Source: Solirubrobacterales bacterium
Lineage (GTDB): Bacteria; Actinomycetota; Thermoleophilia; Solirubrobacterales; 70-9
Assembly (NCBI GenBank): GCA_016712175.1
Contig: JADJRQ010000001.1
Coordinates: 496,001 to 560,000 of the forward strand
Direction: 5' to 3'
Length of the DNA stretch: 64,000 nt
The notes under the pieces are model-generated. The model did not search any database, had not been told where the DNA came from, and saw only the letters and a program-made list of their open reading frames with translations. Of the stretch, positions 46,495-55,373 are shown piece after piece. Each line of letters starts with the position of its first letter. Position 1 is the first letter of the stretch. Made by a program: the position numbers and the translations under genes.

Positions 46495-49164
46495 ATGAAG
46501 GCCGATGTCAAGACACTTTCAAATCTCGCCCTTGGGGACATCAGGTACTTGATTCCCCGCTATCAGCGTCCCTATGTTTGGAACGAGGACGACCATTGGG
46601 AGCCTCTTTGGGACGACATCGAAGCCTCAGTAGAGCGCCTGGGGGCGGATGAACCCGCCGACCACTTCCTAGGAGCAATCGTTCTCCAGTACGAGACGAC
46701 CCCACCCGGTGAGCCCAGCCGGTTTCAAGTAATTGACGGTCAACAGCGATTGACCACGATTCAGATTCTCCTAGCGGCAGCTACAAACACCGCTGCTGAG
46801 AGTGGTGTAGATCGAACCGCCCGGCTCCTCCGGAAAATGGTTCTGAACGATCCGGACATCGCCGAGGGGGACCTTCAGTTCAAAGTCTGGCCTACTGAAT
46901 CTGACCGACACGCTTTTCGCCTCATCGCTTCGCTTGGTGGCCCACCGATCGACGCGCCCAACGACCCGAACAACACCATTCAAGAGGCGTACTCCTATTT
47001 CCAGCGTCGAATCGCTGATTTCGTGCTCGGAGACGGCTCCGACCCCGAAGGCATCGAGAATCGGATGGAATCTTTTCGTGTCGCAATTTCAGATCTATTC
47101 AAAATCGTCGCGATCACTCTGGAGGGAAATGACGAAGCGCAAGTCATCTTCGAGACGCTCAATGCACGGGGCACTCCGTTGCTCGCGATGGATCTCGTCA
47201 AGAACGCCACCTTTCATGCAGCCGAACAGCAGGGTGCCCCGATTGCAGAACTGCACGACGAGGTTTGGGAGCCCGAGTTCGGGCGCCCTTACTGGAGGGA
47301 AGAAATAAGGCAAGGTCGGCTAACTAAACCTCGAGCCGAGCTTTTTCTAATGCACTGGATGACGATGAAACTCGCCTCTTCGGAACGCATATCGAGACCG
47401 ATCCGAAGTGACCTGGTATTCAAGACCTTCCGCTCAGAATTTCTTACCCGGGGTCCCACGCCCGAAGAATTGATTCGCGAACTGACTAACGACGCTGCCG
47501 TTCTAAGGAGCTTTGACGACTTTGCGCCCAGCACTCCTGAGGGTCGCTATTTCCGGACGATCGACTACATGGAAACCGGAACTTTTATTCCAGTCGCGCT
47601 CTGGCTCTTTACGAACCAACAGATCGAAATCACCGATCGGCAGGAGAGTCTCAGACTGATCGAGAGCTTCTTGATCAGACGCGCGCTGATGGGATGGACT
47701 AGCAAGGCCTACAACAAAATCGCCCTCGATCTCTTGGGCAAGGTCGGGTCGCTTGAGAACAACGTCAGCTTCGGGATTGGTTCCACTCTCGCTCGATCAA
47801 CCGACGGCTCCTCCACATGGCCCGCCGATGATGATCTTCGCAAACGGCTGGCGGAGCGGCCCCTATACGGGTGGGTCAGTCGAAAGAGGGTCGCGGGAAT
47901 GCTTTCGGAAGTCGAACTTCTCTACAGGGCGAGTGCACTTACTGAGGATGTTTCATTGCTGGACCAGTCGCTATCCATCGAACACGTCCTTCCGCAAACG
48001 TGGGAGGACACATGGCCCCTGGAACAAGCTTCGCCGTCCAAGGTCGAGGCCAGAAACGAATTGGTAAACGTCCTTGGAAACCTGACCCTAGTGACAGGCT
48101 CGCTCAATTCCGCACTTTCCAACCAGGCCTGGCCAGACAAGCGGGAGAGATATAGGGAACACAGTCTTCTCATGCTCAACAACCGACTCGCGAAGGCCGA
48201 CGATTGGGATGAGTCATCGATTCGTAAGCGAGGATCGGAACTAACGGACCGGATCATTGAGATCTGGCCCGGACCGTCAGCCTTCGCAGAGAATGACACC
48301 CCGACCGAGAAAATCGACGTACCGAAGGAGATGGAGCCCGAACGAGCCGAGATGTCCGAGCCAGATCTCCTTGCCGCTTTCGACGAGGGAAGTGATCTGT
48401 TCAAGACACTTCTCATCGATCTCGCCAAGCACCCTGAAAGTAGGCGTGCCCTGTCCGAAATTGAAGCTGGAATCGGGTGGCCAAACGGAAAGCTAGCGAG
48501 CGTGCTGGGGAGCTACGTCATGAAATCGGCCGAGTTCTCGGGCAAGCGCCCCTATCGGACGTACGAAGACGGCGGTGGCACTCTTTGGCTTTGGATAGAC
48601 GCGATCCGTGCCTCTATCTTGCTTGAGCATGTCGAATCAAATGACGAAGGTGGAGGGCACCAAGGCGAATCATCAAATCCTGAGACCCCAGTTCCCGCGG
48701 CTCCTTCCGAAGCTAATCTTCTGAAACAACAGTTCTGGACGGCGCTCAAATCGCACGGAGAACAATCGGATTCGATTCTCAGCTTTCGTTCTCCTCGCCC
48801 CGTCGGTGACTATTCATTCACGATCAGCAAGAGCGAGTTCTATATAGCGCTTTGCATAAGCTCCACCAAGAAGAAGGAAATTTCTTGCGAGCTGTACCTG
48901 CCTGGTCGATTCGGTGCCAAACGAGCATTCGCTCAACTTGAATCACGCAAAGAGTCAATCGAGTCACTCCTTGGTCCGCTGGAATGGATGTCCTTGCCTG
49001 AGCGAAAGGCTTGTCGGATCGTGGATCGGACCCAGGGCGACATCGACGATCCAGCCGCTTGGCCGGAGCTACTTGACTGGTGTTTGGATCGAGCAACAGC
49101 ATTCCACGCAGTCTTTTCGCGTCTTATCGACAGTCTAGATTTGCGATACGGCAGAACCGACTGA
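46495..49164 (+). CDS. GmrSD-type (DUF262-DUF1524) restriction protein with C-terminal DUF4268-like domain
   Basis: 889 residues. GmrS-like DUF262 domain at the N terminus: IPRYQRPYVW at 20-29 and VIDGQQRLTTIQIL at about 79-92, the latter part of an NTPase-like site. Later SIEHVLPQTWEDTW near residue 492 and NELVNVLGNLTLVTGSLNSA form the GmrD-like DUF1524 His-Me (HNH) nuclease. Fused GmrS and GmrD proteins of this kind cleave modified phage DNA, such as glucosylated hydroxymethylcytosine, as type IV restriction. From about residue 745 an extra domain (QQFWTALKSHGEQSDSIL, FYIALCISSTKKKEISCELY) resembles DUF4268. It has no partner methylase, as expected of type IV. Confidence 0.88.
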   Translation: MKADVKTLSNLALGDIRYLIPRYQRPYVWNEDDHWEPLWDDIEASVERLGADEPADHFLGAIVLQYETTPPGEPSRFQVIDGQQRLTTIQILLAAATNTAAESGVDRTARLLRKMVLNDPDIAEGDLQFKVWPTESDRHAFRLIASLGGPPIDAPNDPNNTIQEAYSYFQRRIADFVLGDGSDPEGIENRMESFRVAISDLFKIVAITLEGNDEAQVIFETLNARGTPLLAMDLVKNATFHAAEQQGAPIAELHDEVWEPEFGRPYWREEIRQGRLTKPRAELFLMHWMTMKLASSERISRPIRSDLVFKTFRSEFLTRGPTPEELIRELTNDAAVLRSFDDFAPSTPEGRYFRTIDYMETGTFIPVALWLFTNQQIEITDRQESLRLIESFLIRRALMGWTSKAYNKIALDLLGKVGSLENNVSFGIGSTLARSTDGSSTWPADDDLRKRLAERPLYGWVSRKRVAGMLSEVELLYRASALTEDVSLLDQSLSIEHVLPQTWEDTWPLEQASPSKVEARNELVNVLGNLTLVTGSLNSALSNQAWPDKRERYREHSLLMLNNRLAKADDWDESSIRKRGSELTDRIIEIWPGPSAFAENDTPTEKIDVPKEMEPERAEMSEPDLLAAFDEGSDLFKTLLIDLAKHPESRRALSEIEAGIGWPNGKLASVLGSYVMKSAEFSGKRPYRTYEDGGGTLWLWIDAIRASILLEHVESNDEGGGHQGESSNPETPVPAAPSEANLLKQQFWTALKSHGEQSDSILSFRSPRPVGDYSFTISKSEFYIALCISSTKKKEISCELYLPGRFGAKRAFAQLESRKESIESLLGPLEWMSLPERKACRIVDRTQGDIDDPAAWPELLDWCLDRATAFHAVFSRLIDSLDLRYGRTD

Positions 49165-49193
49165 GGGCGATTGGAAACCTTCCAACGGAATGC

Positions 49194-49928
49194 TCAATCC
49201 GGTTCCCGAGGATTGAAGAGCCGCACCTCCGGCGGCTTCTCCGGTTTGGTCGAATCGGGGAAGTACTTCATGCCGACTCCATCGACTTCCCCGGTCGAAG
49301 GATTCGTCGCGAAGGCGCGCTTGATGACCTTCAGCCGTCGGCTGTTCTCTCCCAGGTTGAAGGTGGCCGCGCGCGAACAGCTGACCACGAGGTCAGCCAA
49401 CTGGAGGCCGAGCGAGAAATGCGATGGTCCGAGTAGCAGTCCGTCGACGATGCGCTCGAGTTCGGCGAATGGGGTTCCGTCACGCTGGATGCGGGTGAAG
49501 AACCGGCGCATTCGGTCGTCGGTCTCCCGGCGGCGACTGTCAAGCACTATCACTCCGTATGAGTCGTGGTTTGAGAGGAATCGCTGGAACCGTTCAGCGA
49601 TGAAGGTCAGTGCCGTCGCATAGGTGTTCTCGTCGGAACCGAAGAACTCCTCGTAACCGCTCATCTTCGGGTAGAGCACCGTGACAAAGCATTCGACCGG
49701 CAGCTTCGCCAAGCATTCGTAGGCGGCGTCCGCAACGTCGGGAGGGACTTCTCCGTTGACCGTCCCGGACCACTTCAGCTCCTTGTCGAGTGGCCACCCG
49801 GCGTCCCTAAGACATTCGTCCCAGCGCTCCCGAAGCACATGCCATTCGTCCGCCCGCACGGCGATCCCTCCCAGCGCGAATACCTCGTCGTCGGGCGTGC
49901 CTGATTCATCCAGAAAGAGCAGGTACAT
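49194..49928 (-). CDS. DUF3800 protein
   Basis: 244 residues. The N terminus LLFLDESGTPDDEVFALGG is the DUF3800 signature (Asp-Glu-Ser-Gly), followed by ELKWSGTVNG and, near the C terminus, HFSLGLQLADLVVSCSRAA, where the Asp of LADLV completes an RNase H-like acidic set. DUF3800 genes are frequent in defence islands and prophages, but the activity is not established. It converges on the GmrSD gene with 29 bases between stops, strengthening the view that this is a second defence locus. Confidence 0.8.
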   Translation of the reverse strand: MYLLFLDESGTPDDEVFALGGIAVRADEWHVLRERWDECLRDAGWPLDKELKWSGTVNGEVPPDVADAAYECLAKLPVECFVTVLYPKMSGYEEFFGSDENTYATALTFIAERFQRFLSNHDSYGVIVLDSRRRETDDRMRRFFTRIQRDGTPFAELERIVDGLLLGPSHFSLGLQLADLVVSCSRAATFNLGENSRRLKVIKRAFATNPSTGEVDGVGMKYFPDSTKPEKPPEVRLFNPREPD

Positions 49929-50001
49929 GCCATAGAGATTGTCAGAGAGGCGGCGAGTCGGCGGACCCCGGCTACCTGCAGAACCTCCAACTCAGTTCGA
50001 G

Positions 50002-50274
50002 TCAGCGTGCCCTCCTATTCATGGTCCTTCCGGGCTCCTTCATTCGAAGCCTCGATCTTGCATCAACAATGCCAGACCTCCGCCACCCATTGCCGACGAA
50101 CTCGCCGGCCGAACTCCTCCATCCTGCGATCGCGAACTGGAAGCTTGCTCCTGATTCGCATTGCCGGCAAAGCAGCGGTCCGTGCACCTCTGCCGCGGCC
50201 GGGTCCCCAATCCGGTCGTGGCAGAAGGCGCACCTTGTGTTCAGGCTCCTGTCAGTTGGCCTGACTTTGCTCAA
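50002..50274 (-). CDS. putative small zinc-binding protein coupled to ARPP-1
   Basis: Up to 90 residues from a TTG at 50274-50272 that overlaps the ARPP-1 stop as TTGA. The N-terminal 45 residues hold two pairs of Cys, TRCAFCHDRIGD and GPLLCRQCESG, a plausible zinc ribbon. The C-terminal half is Arg-rich and low in predicted structure, so the frame may be off there or the protein may end earlier. The coupling is the main reason to believe it. The interval up to 49929 is otherwise empty. Confidence 0.4.
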   Translation of the reverse strand: MSKVRPTDRSLNTRCAFCHDRIGDPAAAEVHGPLLCRQCESGASFQFAIAGWRSSAGEFVGNGWRRSGIVDARSRLRMKEPGRTMNRRAR

Positions 50275-51287
50275 CGGTGGCGCCTCGACGGTCGCCTGAT
50301 CCGTCCGTGGTTGACCTGGAGGCCTGGCACTTCGGCATCTTCGGTGGTTCCCGTGAAGGCGGACATCTGGACGAGTTCCTCGCCACTCACCAGTCCCGAT
50401 CCAACCAGGCTTGACAGGTCGAATCGGAAGTCTCGACCGAGCCCGATCCCGTCCTTCTCGAGGATGCGGTTACCGACCACCGAATCGACGAAGTCGCTCG
50501 CCAGTTCGACATCTTCTTCTGCCTTGGCGTCCGCCGCGTTACTCAGGGCATCCAGCGAGTAGCCCTGGATGAGTGGCGCGTGGAGGTCGGCGAAGACTTC
50601 GGGCCGGCTGACCAGATCGATTGCGATCACTTCGTTACCGATCTGCAGTACCGCGCCGATCTGCCCGTCCTTGAGGTTGATCGCGGAGGTCATATCGTTG
50701 AGGTTGCCTCGCCTCGATTCGTAGACGTCGTTGAGTGACCCGGTCGATGAGTTGACACCGAGCTGCTGCGAACGATCGGCGACCATCTCCCAGACCTCGC
50801 TCTGATCGGCCCGGGCCTCGAGTCCGGCTGACCTCATCCTGGCCGCCGCCTTTGACTTCGCCCGGCGCAGGTCGGGGTGGGAAGCTTGGGCTGCCGGCTC
50901 GAACGACTCGAGATGCCGCGTTCCATCCCAGCGACCGGCCTCGACGCAAATCACCGGCACGTTCATCGGTTCGCCCACCGGCACCAGCACGGACGTATCG
51001 AAGGTGCGGTTCTGCTGGGCGCCCAGCACCTCTTCGCCTTCGAACAGCAGGACTGGCTTAGGACCCGGGTTGGCCACCAGCAGGTCGCGGACCGACGCGC
51101 CCCCGGGCAGCTCCTTGCTGGTGAAACCCTGGGTGTGGGCCCGGCTCATCGAGGTGTAATCGAGCACCGGCTCTCCGCCGAACACCGGGTAAACCGCCAT
51201 CGGACCGGAGATATCCGGCTCGCCAACCGTCAACGGCTGGCTCAAATAGTTATTGATCGTGCTTGGACCCTGGAACTGCGTCGTCAT
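50271..51287 (-). CDS. ARPP-1 domain protein
   Basis: 338 residues with the typical ARPP-1 stretch (PGGASVRDLLVANPGPKPVL, then EGEEVLGAQQNRTFDTSVLV), followed by VPVICVEAGRW and RSAGLEARADQSEVWEMV. ARPP-1 was named from comparative genomics as a protein linked to ADP-ribosylglycohydrolase and rhodanese/phosphatase proteins. Its activity is unknown to me. The C terminus here (GLQVNHGRIRRPSRRHR) is basic. It overlaps a small zinc-binding protein gene by TTGA. Confidence 0.75.
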   Translation of the reverse strand: MTTQFQGPSTINNYLSQPLTVGEPDISGPMAVYPVFGGEPVLDYTSMSRAHTQGFTSKELPGGASVRDLLVANPGPKPVLLFEGEEVLGAQQNRTFDTSVLVPVGEPMNVPVICVEAGRWDGTRHLESFEPAAQASHPDLRRAKSKAAARMRSAGLEARADQSEVWEMVADRSQQLGVNSSTGSLNDVYESRRGNLNDMTSAINLKDGQIGAVLQIGNEVIAIDLVSRPEVFADLHAPLIQGYSLDALSNAADAKAEEDVELASDFVDSVVGNRILEKDGIGLGRDFRFDLSSLVGSGLVSGEELVQMSAFTGTTEDAEVPGLQVNHGRIRRPSRRHR

Positions 51288-51439
51288 GGGGACTCCCTTC
51301 GTTTGCTTGCCAGCAGGTGTCGGGAGGGGCCGACGAAACCTGACAACGAGTCCGAAGAATCCAGTCCGAGTGTCAGATCTGCCGCCTTCCGAAGGACTCT
51401 TCTGGTGGAAGACAACGAACGAGCCCCGGGAGGCAAAAT

Positions 51440-52039
51440 ATGTCCGCGAAGCTACTGTCCTTTTACGACTACGACAGGGACCGGACTATCTCCTGTCCCT
51501 GCGGCTGGTCCGGCCTCTGTTCGGAGAACGAGGACTACTTCAGTGAGGTGCTAGATGTCCGTTGCGCTAAATGCGACCGGATGCTGCTGATCGTCTCGTA
51601 TCCGACCCACGACGCGACAAGAGCGGCCGCGGCGACTGGGAACGAACGAGCCATCGAGAACCTCCAGCACGTCAACGAACGGGAGGCGTTCATCTCCCGC
51701 GCCAAGGTGCGTCAACTGAAAAGAGCCAACCAGTTGCCCAACCTGGACGGCGCCGAACTGGTGATCGAATGGGACTTCGAAGACCGGGAGAGAAAAGATG
51801 GCGACAGCTTGACCGTACTTCGCCACGGCGACCGAGTGATCTGGCGGGAGGTCGCCTACTACGAAGGAATCGACCGGTTCGAAGAGGTGCTGTGGATACT
51901 CCGTAAGAAGTATGGGGACCGGTTCATCGAACTCAGGCCGACCGACGCGAGCATCAGCTACCTCTGCGGGGACGACATGCGAGCTTCTTCGACGATCGAT
52001 TGGCTGAACGCCGAACTGAAACGGATGGCTGGCAAGTGA
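51440..52039 (+). CDS. uncharacterised protein with N-terminal zinc-ribbon-like motif
   Basis: 199 residues. Near the N terminus SCPCGWSGLCSEN and VRCAKCDRMLL supply C-x-C...C and C-x2-C ligands for a zinc site. The rest is a mixed alpha/beta domain (AELVIEWDFEDRERKDGDSL, VIWREVAYYEGIDRFEEVLW, YGDRFIELRPTDAS). I do not recognise the family. It is transcribed away from ARPP-1, about 150 bases apart. Confidence 0.6.
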   Translation: MSAKLLSFYDYDRDRTISCPCGWSGLCSENEDYFSEVLDVRCAKCDRMLLIVSYPTHDATRAAAATGNERAIENLQHVNEREAFISRAKVRQLKRANQLPNLDGAELVIEWDFEDRERKDGDSLTVLRHGDRVIWREVAYYEGIDRFEEVLWILRKKYGDRFIELRPTDASISYLCGDDMRASSTIDWLNAELKRMAGK

Positions 52040-52081
52040 CCTGGCGAGTGTCGTTGTGACAGTCGTCAGAAAGGCGGGGTC

Positions 52082-52762
52082 GTGGCCGACCCCTCTGTCA
52101 TGAACCCTCGCCTCTTCATTAACAACGTCCCTTCCCTGGACCGGCTGATCGCACTTGAGTTTGGTCGGGTCGATGATGGCTACTTTCCTCGCGACTTCGA
52201 TCGGGTGGCGGAGGACGTGTGGCTTTACAACCGTCCCGGGACCTCTGAGCCGATCGGGTTCTCCGTCACCTCTATCTCCGAGTTCGACCTTGCCGGTGCC
52301 GAGTCCGACGTGATCTGGCGCGGTCCGAAGTTCGACTCACCCACGCTCGGACTGGTCGATGCCTCGATCGGTGCGACCATCGGCAAGGTGGTAGCGAGGT
52401 TCGGGCCGGAGCCCACCCTGAACCGCGTCTACTTCGAGCACGCAGCCGGCACCGATGGCGACGAGGCAATCCATGCCTGGCGCATGTGCCTCGAATGCGG
52501 CGACGCGATGGCCCACTTCGGACTTGGCTGCGAACTACTCACGGCCGGTGAAGTGCGCGAGGCTTACGAACACCTCAGGTACTACGTCTCAATCGCTCCG
52601 GTCATCGCCTGGAACTGGCGCTGGTACGGCGCGGCGGCAGAAGCGATCGGCAATACGGCCGAAGCGCGAAAGGCTTACCTCCAGGCCGTCAAGCTTTGCG
52701 AGGAGTACTGCCAGGAAGAGACCGATGCTCCCGAGCGACTCGCCGCCCTGGGCTCGTCATGA
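52082..52762 (+). CDS. uncharacterised protein with C-terminal TPR-like helices
   Basis: 226 residues from GTG (ATG at 52100 is an alternative). The N-terminal half is beta-rich (YFPRDFDRVAEDVWLYNRPG, SVTSISEFDLAGAESDVIWR). From about residue 130 the sequence is helical with a TPR or Sel1-like rhythm (FGLGCELLTAGEVREAYEHL, AEAIGNTAEARKAYLQAVKL). Unknown function. Its stop overlaps the next start (ATGA). Confidence 0.6.
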   Translation: MADPSVMNPRLFINNVPSLDRLIALEFGRVDDGYFPRDFDRVAEDVWLYNRPGTSEPIGFSVTSISEFDLAGAESDVIWRGPKFDSPTLGLVDASIGATIGKVVARFGPEPTLNRVYFEHAAGTDGDEAIHAWRMCLECGDAMAHFGLGCELLTAGEVREAYEHLRYYVSIAPVIAWNWRWYGAAAEAIGNTAEARKAYLQAVKLCEEYCQEETDAPERLAALGSS

Positions 52763-52938
52763 TCGTTGCCGGTATTGACTACCTGTTAAGCAACTTCATT
52801 CTTTACGTAATCCTGATGGCAATCTGTGTGCCCTGCTACTTCGTTTATCTCGTGGTAGAGCAGTGGCTCGGTTACTGGAAGGACGCGCGCGAGGCCAAAC
52901 GTAAACAGCGCGCGTCAGATGAGGAAGAGGGCTTCTGA
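52759..52938 (+). CDS. single-pass small membrane protein
   Basis: 59 residues from ATG at 52759, overlapping the previous stop as ATGA. One membrane helix (LSNFILYVILMAICVPCYFV) and a charged cytoplasmic tail (WKDAREAKRKQRASDEEEGF). The overlap suggests it works with, or anchors, the TPR-like protein before it. Confidence 0.6.
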   Translation: MIVAGIDYLLSNFILYVILMAICVPCYFVYLVVEQWLGYWKDAREAKRKQRASDEEEGF

Positions 52939-53173
52939 GCCCCTCGGGCCTGCGCCTGGCGCTTGTCAGATATGCGGGCGGTTGCCAGACCCAGACAACA
53001 GGTGCCACGAGCACCATCCATTCAGAGCGGTCGAGGGTCCGGGCCCGTTGACGCCGCCGCAACCGATCCGAATACGGACACGGTGCGAATGCCCGAAACA
53101 ATGGAGGTGTTCGAATGTCGGATCACGACGAAGATCGTCGCTTTGCGGGATGGCGGGACGAGTTCACTTGTGA
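52919..53173 (+). CDS. possible small Cys/His-rich protein
   Basis: An open frame whose first half carries ACQICGRLPDPDNRCHEHHP and then TRCECPKQWRCS, a dense set of Cys and His that could bind zinc. It overlaps both neighbours (20 bases with the gene before, about 60 with the next). Coding is uncertain. Confidence 0.3.
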   Translation: MRKRASEPLGPAPGACQICGRLPDPDNRCHEHHPFRAVEGPGPLTPPQPIRIRTRCECPKQWRCSNVGSRRRSSLCGMAGRVHL

Positions 53174-53384
53174 GACGTGCCGTAGCTGGACCGGCAAGCC
53201 GCCGATTCCGATTGCGGAGGCTGACCTCTTCCTTCGTGAGGCGGGCCTGAAGGATTTCAAGCTGAGCCACGCCTGCCACCTTCGGACGGGAAATGACGGG
53301 CGGACCCATCACATTCCGATCACGGTTCTTCAGACAGCGGACGGGCAGACCGTTGAGTGGATCCCGGAACTAGAGAGCGGCTGA
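53115..53384 (+). CDS. small Cys-motif protein
   Basis: 89 residues. FTCETCRSWTG near residue 18 and HACHLRTGNDGRTHH further on provide two Cys, a third Cys and several His, a possible zinc site. GGAGGTG lies just before the start. No family recognised. Confidence 0.5.
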   Translation: MSDHDEDRRFAGWRDEFTCETCRSWTGKPPIPIAEADLFLREAGLKDFKLSHACHLRTGNDGRTHHIPITVLQTADGQTVEWIPELESG

Positions 53385-53435
53385 GTCAGATTGAGCGGCT
53401 GAACGAGGACTCCATTCTCATCCGAACACGAAGAG

Positions 53436-53591
53436 GTGAGAATCTTGATTTCTGCTTTGAGTCTTCCTGGTCCCTCTCGGACCATCATCGTCGAGCCGCT
53501 TGAGGCTCCCAAGCCCGTTGAGGCTCCGACGCCGGCGCCGGCCACCGCACCCGAACCTACGCCCCAGCCGGAGAAGGTGCCCGCGAGATGA
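53436..53591 (+). CDS. possible proline-rich micropeptide overlapping the next gene
   Basis: 51 codons from GTG, ending in a Pro/Ala/Glu-rich run (EPLEAPKPVEAPTPAPATAP) and stopping at TGA 53589-53591, which overlaps the next gene's ATG as ATGA. The overlap is the reason to list it. The start codon is uncertain. Confidence 0.35.
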   Translation: MRILISALSLPGPSRTIIVEPLEAPKPVEAPTPAPATAPEPTPQPEKVPAR

Positions 53592-54130
53592 CCAAGGAAG
53601 GGACTCCCGTTGTCGCGGGCCATGTCTATGGGCTGAGGCTCTGGAGTCTGTCGACGGGCGACGGGGACTTCAGGCTGAGCTCGGCGAATGCACGCCACGA
53701 GTGGAGAAGCAACGAGACTCGGGCGAAATGTGGAAAGGATTCGCACGCGGCTCCCGCCAAGCATTGCTCCTGCGGCTACTACTGCTTCCATGCCAACCGG
53801 GAAACGATGCTGAAGGTCCTGATGACAACCCGTCGGCAGGTTCCTGGCGTCTTTATCGCGGGCGTAGTCAAGACCTGGGGACGGACCGAAGTCCACGCTG
53901 ACGGGATTCGATCCGAGTTCGCTTCCCCGGACGTATTGTTCCTGCCTGGGGGAGCTACCGCCGCCTACAAGGCAACGCTGCGTGAGCTGGCCGACAAGTA
54001 CGGCGCCGAGATCTGGACCGGTAGCGGGCCTCAACTTCTCCAGCGCATGGAGCAGGACAAGCCCGGCCTCTCCTCGAGCCTCGTTCAGGCGGGGCGGCGG
54101 GGACGGCGGCGGTCCCGTGGGACCACATGA
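53588..54130 (+). CDS. CSCGxYxFHA family protein, copy 1
   Basis: 180 residues. The core shared with the gene at 56081 is GHVYGLRLWSL at the start, then AKHCSCGYYCFHANRE, GVVKTWGRTEVHADGIRSEF and LRELADKYGAEIW. The Cys residues of CSCG plus a preceding C (AKCGKD) and the following His suggest a zinc site. Unknown function. The Arg-rich end (VQAGRRGRRRSRGTT) overlaps the convergent ImmA-like gene, so the true C terminus may be shorter. Confidence 0.6.
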   Translation: MTKEGTPVVAGHVYGLRLWSLSTGDGDFRLSSANARHEWRSNETRAKCGKDSHAAPAKHCSCGYYCFHANRETMLKVLMTTRRQVPGVFIAGVVKTWGRTEVHADGIRSEFASPDVLFLPGGATAAYKATLRELADKYGAEIWTGSGPQLLQRMEQDKPGLSSSLVQAGRRGRRRSRGTT

Positions 54131-54636
54131 AGGACCCGACGGGTAATCGCCTTCTGCGAACACTTGAAGTCCTTCATCAGGCGCTCGATTTCCCCGTCGC
54201 ACCTTTCGTACTGAGTCTTCATAAGGTGTGAGGGCATCAGGATCGAGGCAGCGAAGATGTCGGCCTCGGTTTCGATCAACGGGACTTTCGGCTTCCTCTT
54301 CTTGGTCACCGCAGCCAGGACTTCGGGGGCTTCGTCAATCACCGTTCCGCGGCAGAACAGGGGCTGGCCCCCGGTGCTGTGGAGGATGTGATGGCCGAGC
54401 TCGTGACTGATCGTGAAGCGCCGCCGGCCGGGCCACTTGATGCCCTCCGCTCGATCCACCCAGATCTCTCCGGGACCGGTGAGCAGCAGGCCGGAAAGGT
54501 GCCCGGCCGACGCGGGCGGCGCACCCGGCGCCGCGGACATGTCATCGACGTCCCGGACCAGCAGCCCGTAGACCGAGTCGACGATGTCCTCGACCGGCAC
54601 CGGCAGGGTCTCGCCATCCCAGATGTACTCCGGCAC
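54085..54636 (-). CDS. ImmA/IrrE-type metallopeptidase
   Basis: 183 residues from GTG. The catalytic motif FTISHELGHHIL (HExxH) is followed by ETEADIFAASILMPSHLM, whose ExxA(D/N)xFA provides the third zinc ligand and the typical LMP. The open frame extends about 25 codons upstream with family-like sequence (ESSGIESIEATAYEILEKV) but has no normal start codon, so the N terminus may be damaged by an indel. ImmA/IrrE peptidases cut a specific repressor or anti-factor in response to stress or DNA damage. It is last in an operon with an HTH protein and a sigma factor. Confidence 0.85.
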   Translation of the reverse strand: MPEYIWDGETLPVPVEDIVDSVYGLLVRDVDDMSAAPGAPPASAGHLSGLLLTGPGEIWVDRAEGIKWPGRRRFTISHELGHHILHSTGGQPLFCRGTVIDEAPEVLAAVTKKRKPKVPLIETEADIFAASILMPSHLMKTQYERCDGEIERLMKDFKCSQKAITRRVLHVVPRDRRRPRRPA

Positions 54637-54698
54637 CTTTTCGAGGATCTCGTAGGCCGTCGCTTCGATCGATTCGATGCCGCTGGATTCAGCGATGA

Positions 54699-55373
54699 CT
54701 AAACGTTCCCTTCAGTGAAGAGCCGGTCGATCTCGGCTTCATCCTCCCGCGAAAGTTCAGACGAATCCGAATCGCTGAGCATCCCCATTGAGTCAGCGAC
54801 GTCGGCATCGGCACTCAACTTCGGCGGAAAGCTCGGGTGCCGGGCGAAGACCTGATGGTCCACCTTGAAACTCCCGCCCAGGAACAGCGCACCGTCCCGC
54901 CGGAGTGATTCGGCGTCGGTTCCGAGCAGCTTTCCGAGGACCCTGAGCACCTTGTCCGAAACGCCTTCCGCGGGCAGATCGCCGTGCTCCATCGCGTGGT
55001 AATACTCCTCGACGACTCCGGTTGTCTTCGGATAGCCGAGCCCGGTGGCCAGCTTTTCGACCAGATCGCGACGCTTGATGCGGACACGGTTCCGGAGGCT
55101 CGGCAAGACGACCGGCCACGCCCCCGACACCCCGGCGAGCGCCAGAGTCAGGGGTTCAACCATTCGTTGCGCCGGGGTTCCGTTGAAGGCTGTTGGATCC
55201 CAGACTCTCCCGGGCGCCTGCACCAAGTAGGCATCGATCAAGGTCACGAGGACTTCCCGCTCTTCAGCCAGCACACGGTCGAGGAACGGGACCGGATCCA
55301 CATCCCCTGCCTGGTGAGCGGCCACGTAGGCGGTCAGCAGGGTTTCGGCGTGTTCGGTGCCGGCCATGGTCAC
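54699..55373 (-). CDS. HTH-type partner protein between a sigma factor and an ImmA peptidase
   Basis: 224 residues from a GTG that overlaps the sigma-factor stop (GTGA). The middle part RNRVRIKRRDLVEKLATGLG, then VVEEYYHAMEHGDLPAEGVS and VLRVLGKLLGTDAESLRRD, looks like an XRE-type HTH; the N terminus (ETLLTAYVAAHQAGDVDPVP) and an acidic C terminus (SDSDSSELSREDEAEIDRLF) flank it. By analogy with ImmR/ImmA it could be the peptidase substrate, and because it is coupled to a sigma factor it could act as its inhibitor. Both are inferences. Confidence 0.6.
   Translation of the reverse strand: MTMAGTEHAETLLTAYVAAHQAGDVDPVPFLDRVLAEEREVLVTLIDAYLVQAPGRVWDPTAFNGTPAQRMVEPLTLALAGVSGAWPVVLPSLRNRVRIKRRDLVEKLATGLGYPKTTGVVEEYYHAMEHGDLPAEGVSDKVLRVLGKLLGTDAESLRRDGALFLGGSFKVDHQVFARHPSFPPKLSADADVADSMGMLSDSDSSELSREDEAEIDRLFTEGNV

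Noticed and set aside
53330..54202. 290-residue minus-strand ORF
   Set aside because: It covers the CSCG protein gene, whose paralogue at 56081 proves the plus-strand frame is the coding one.
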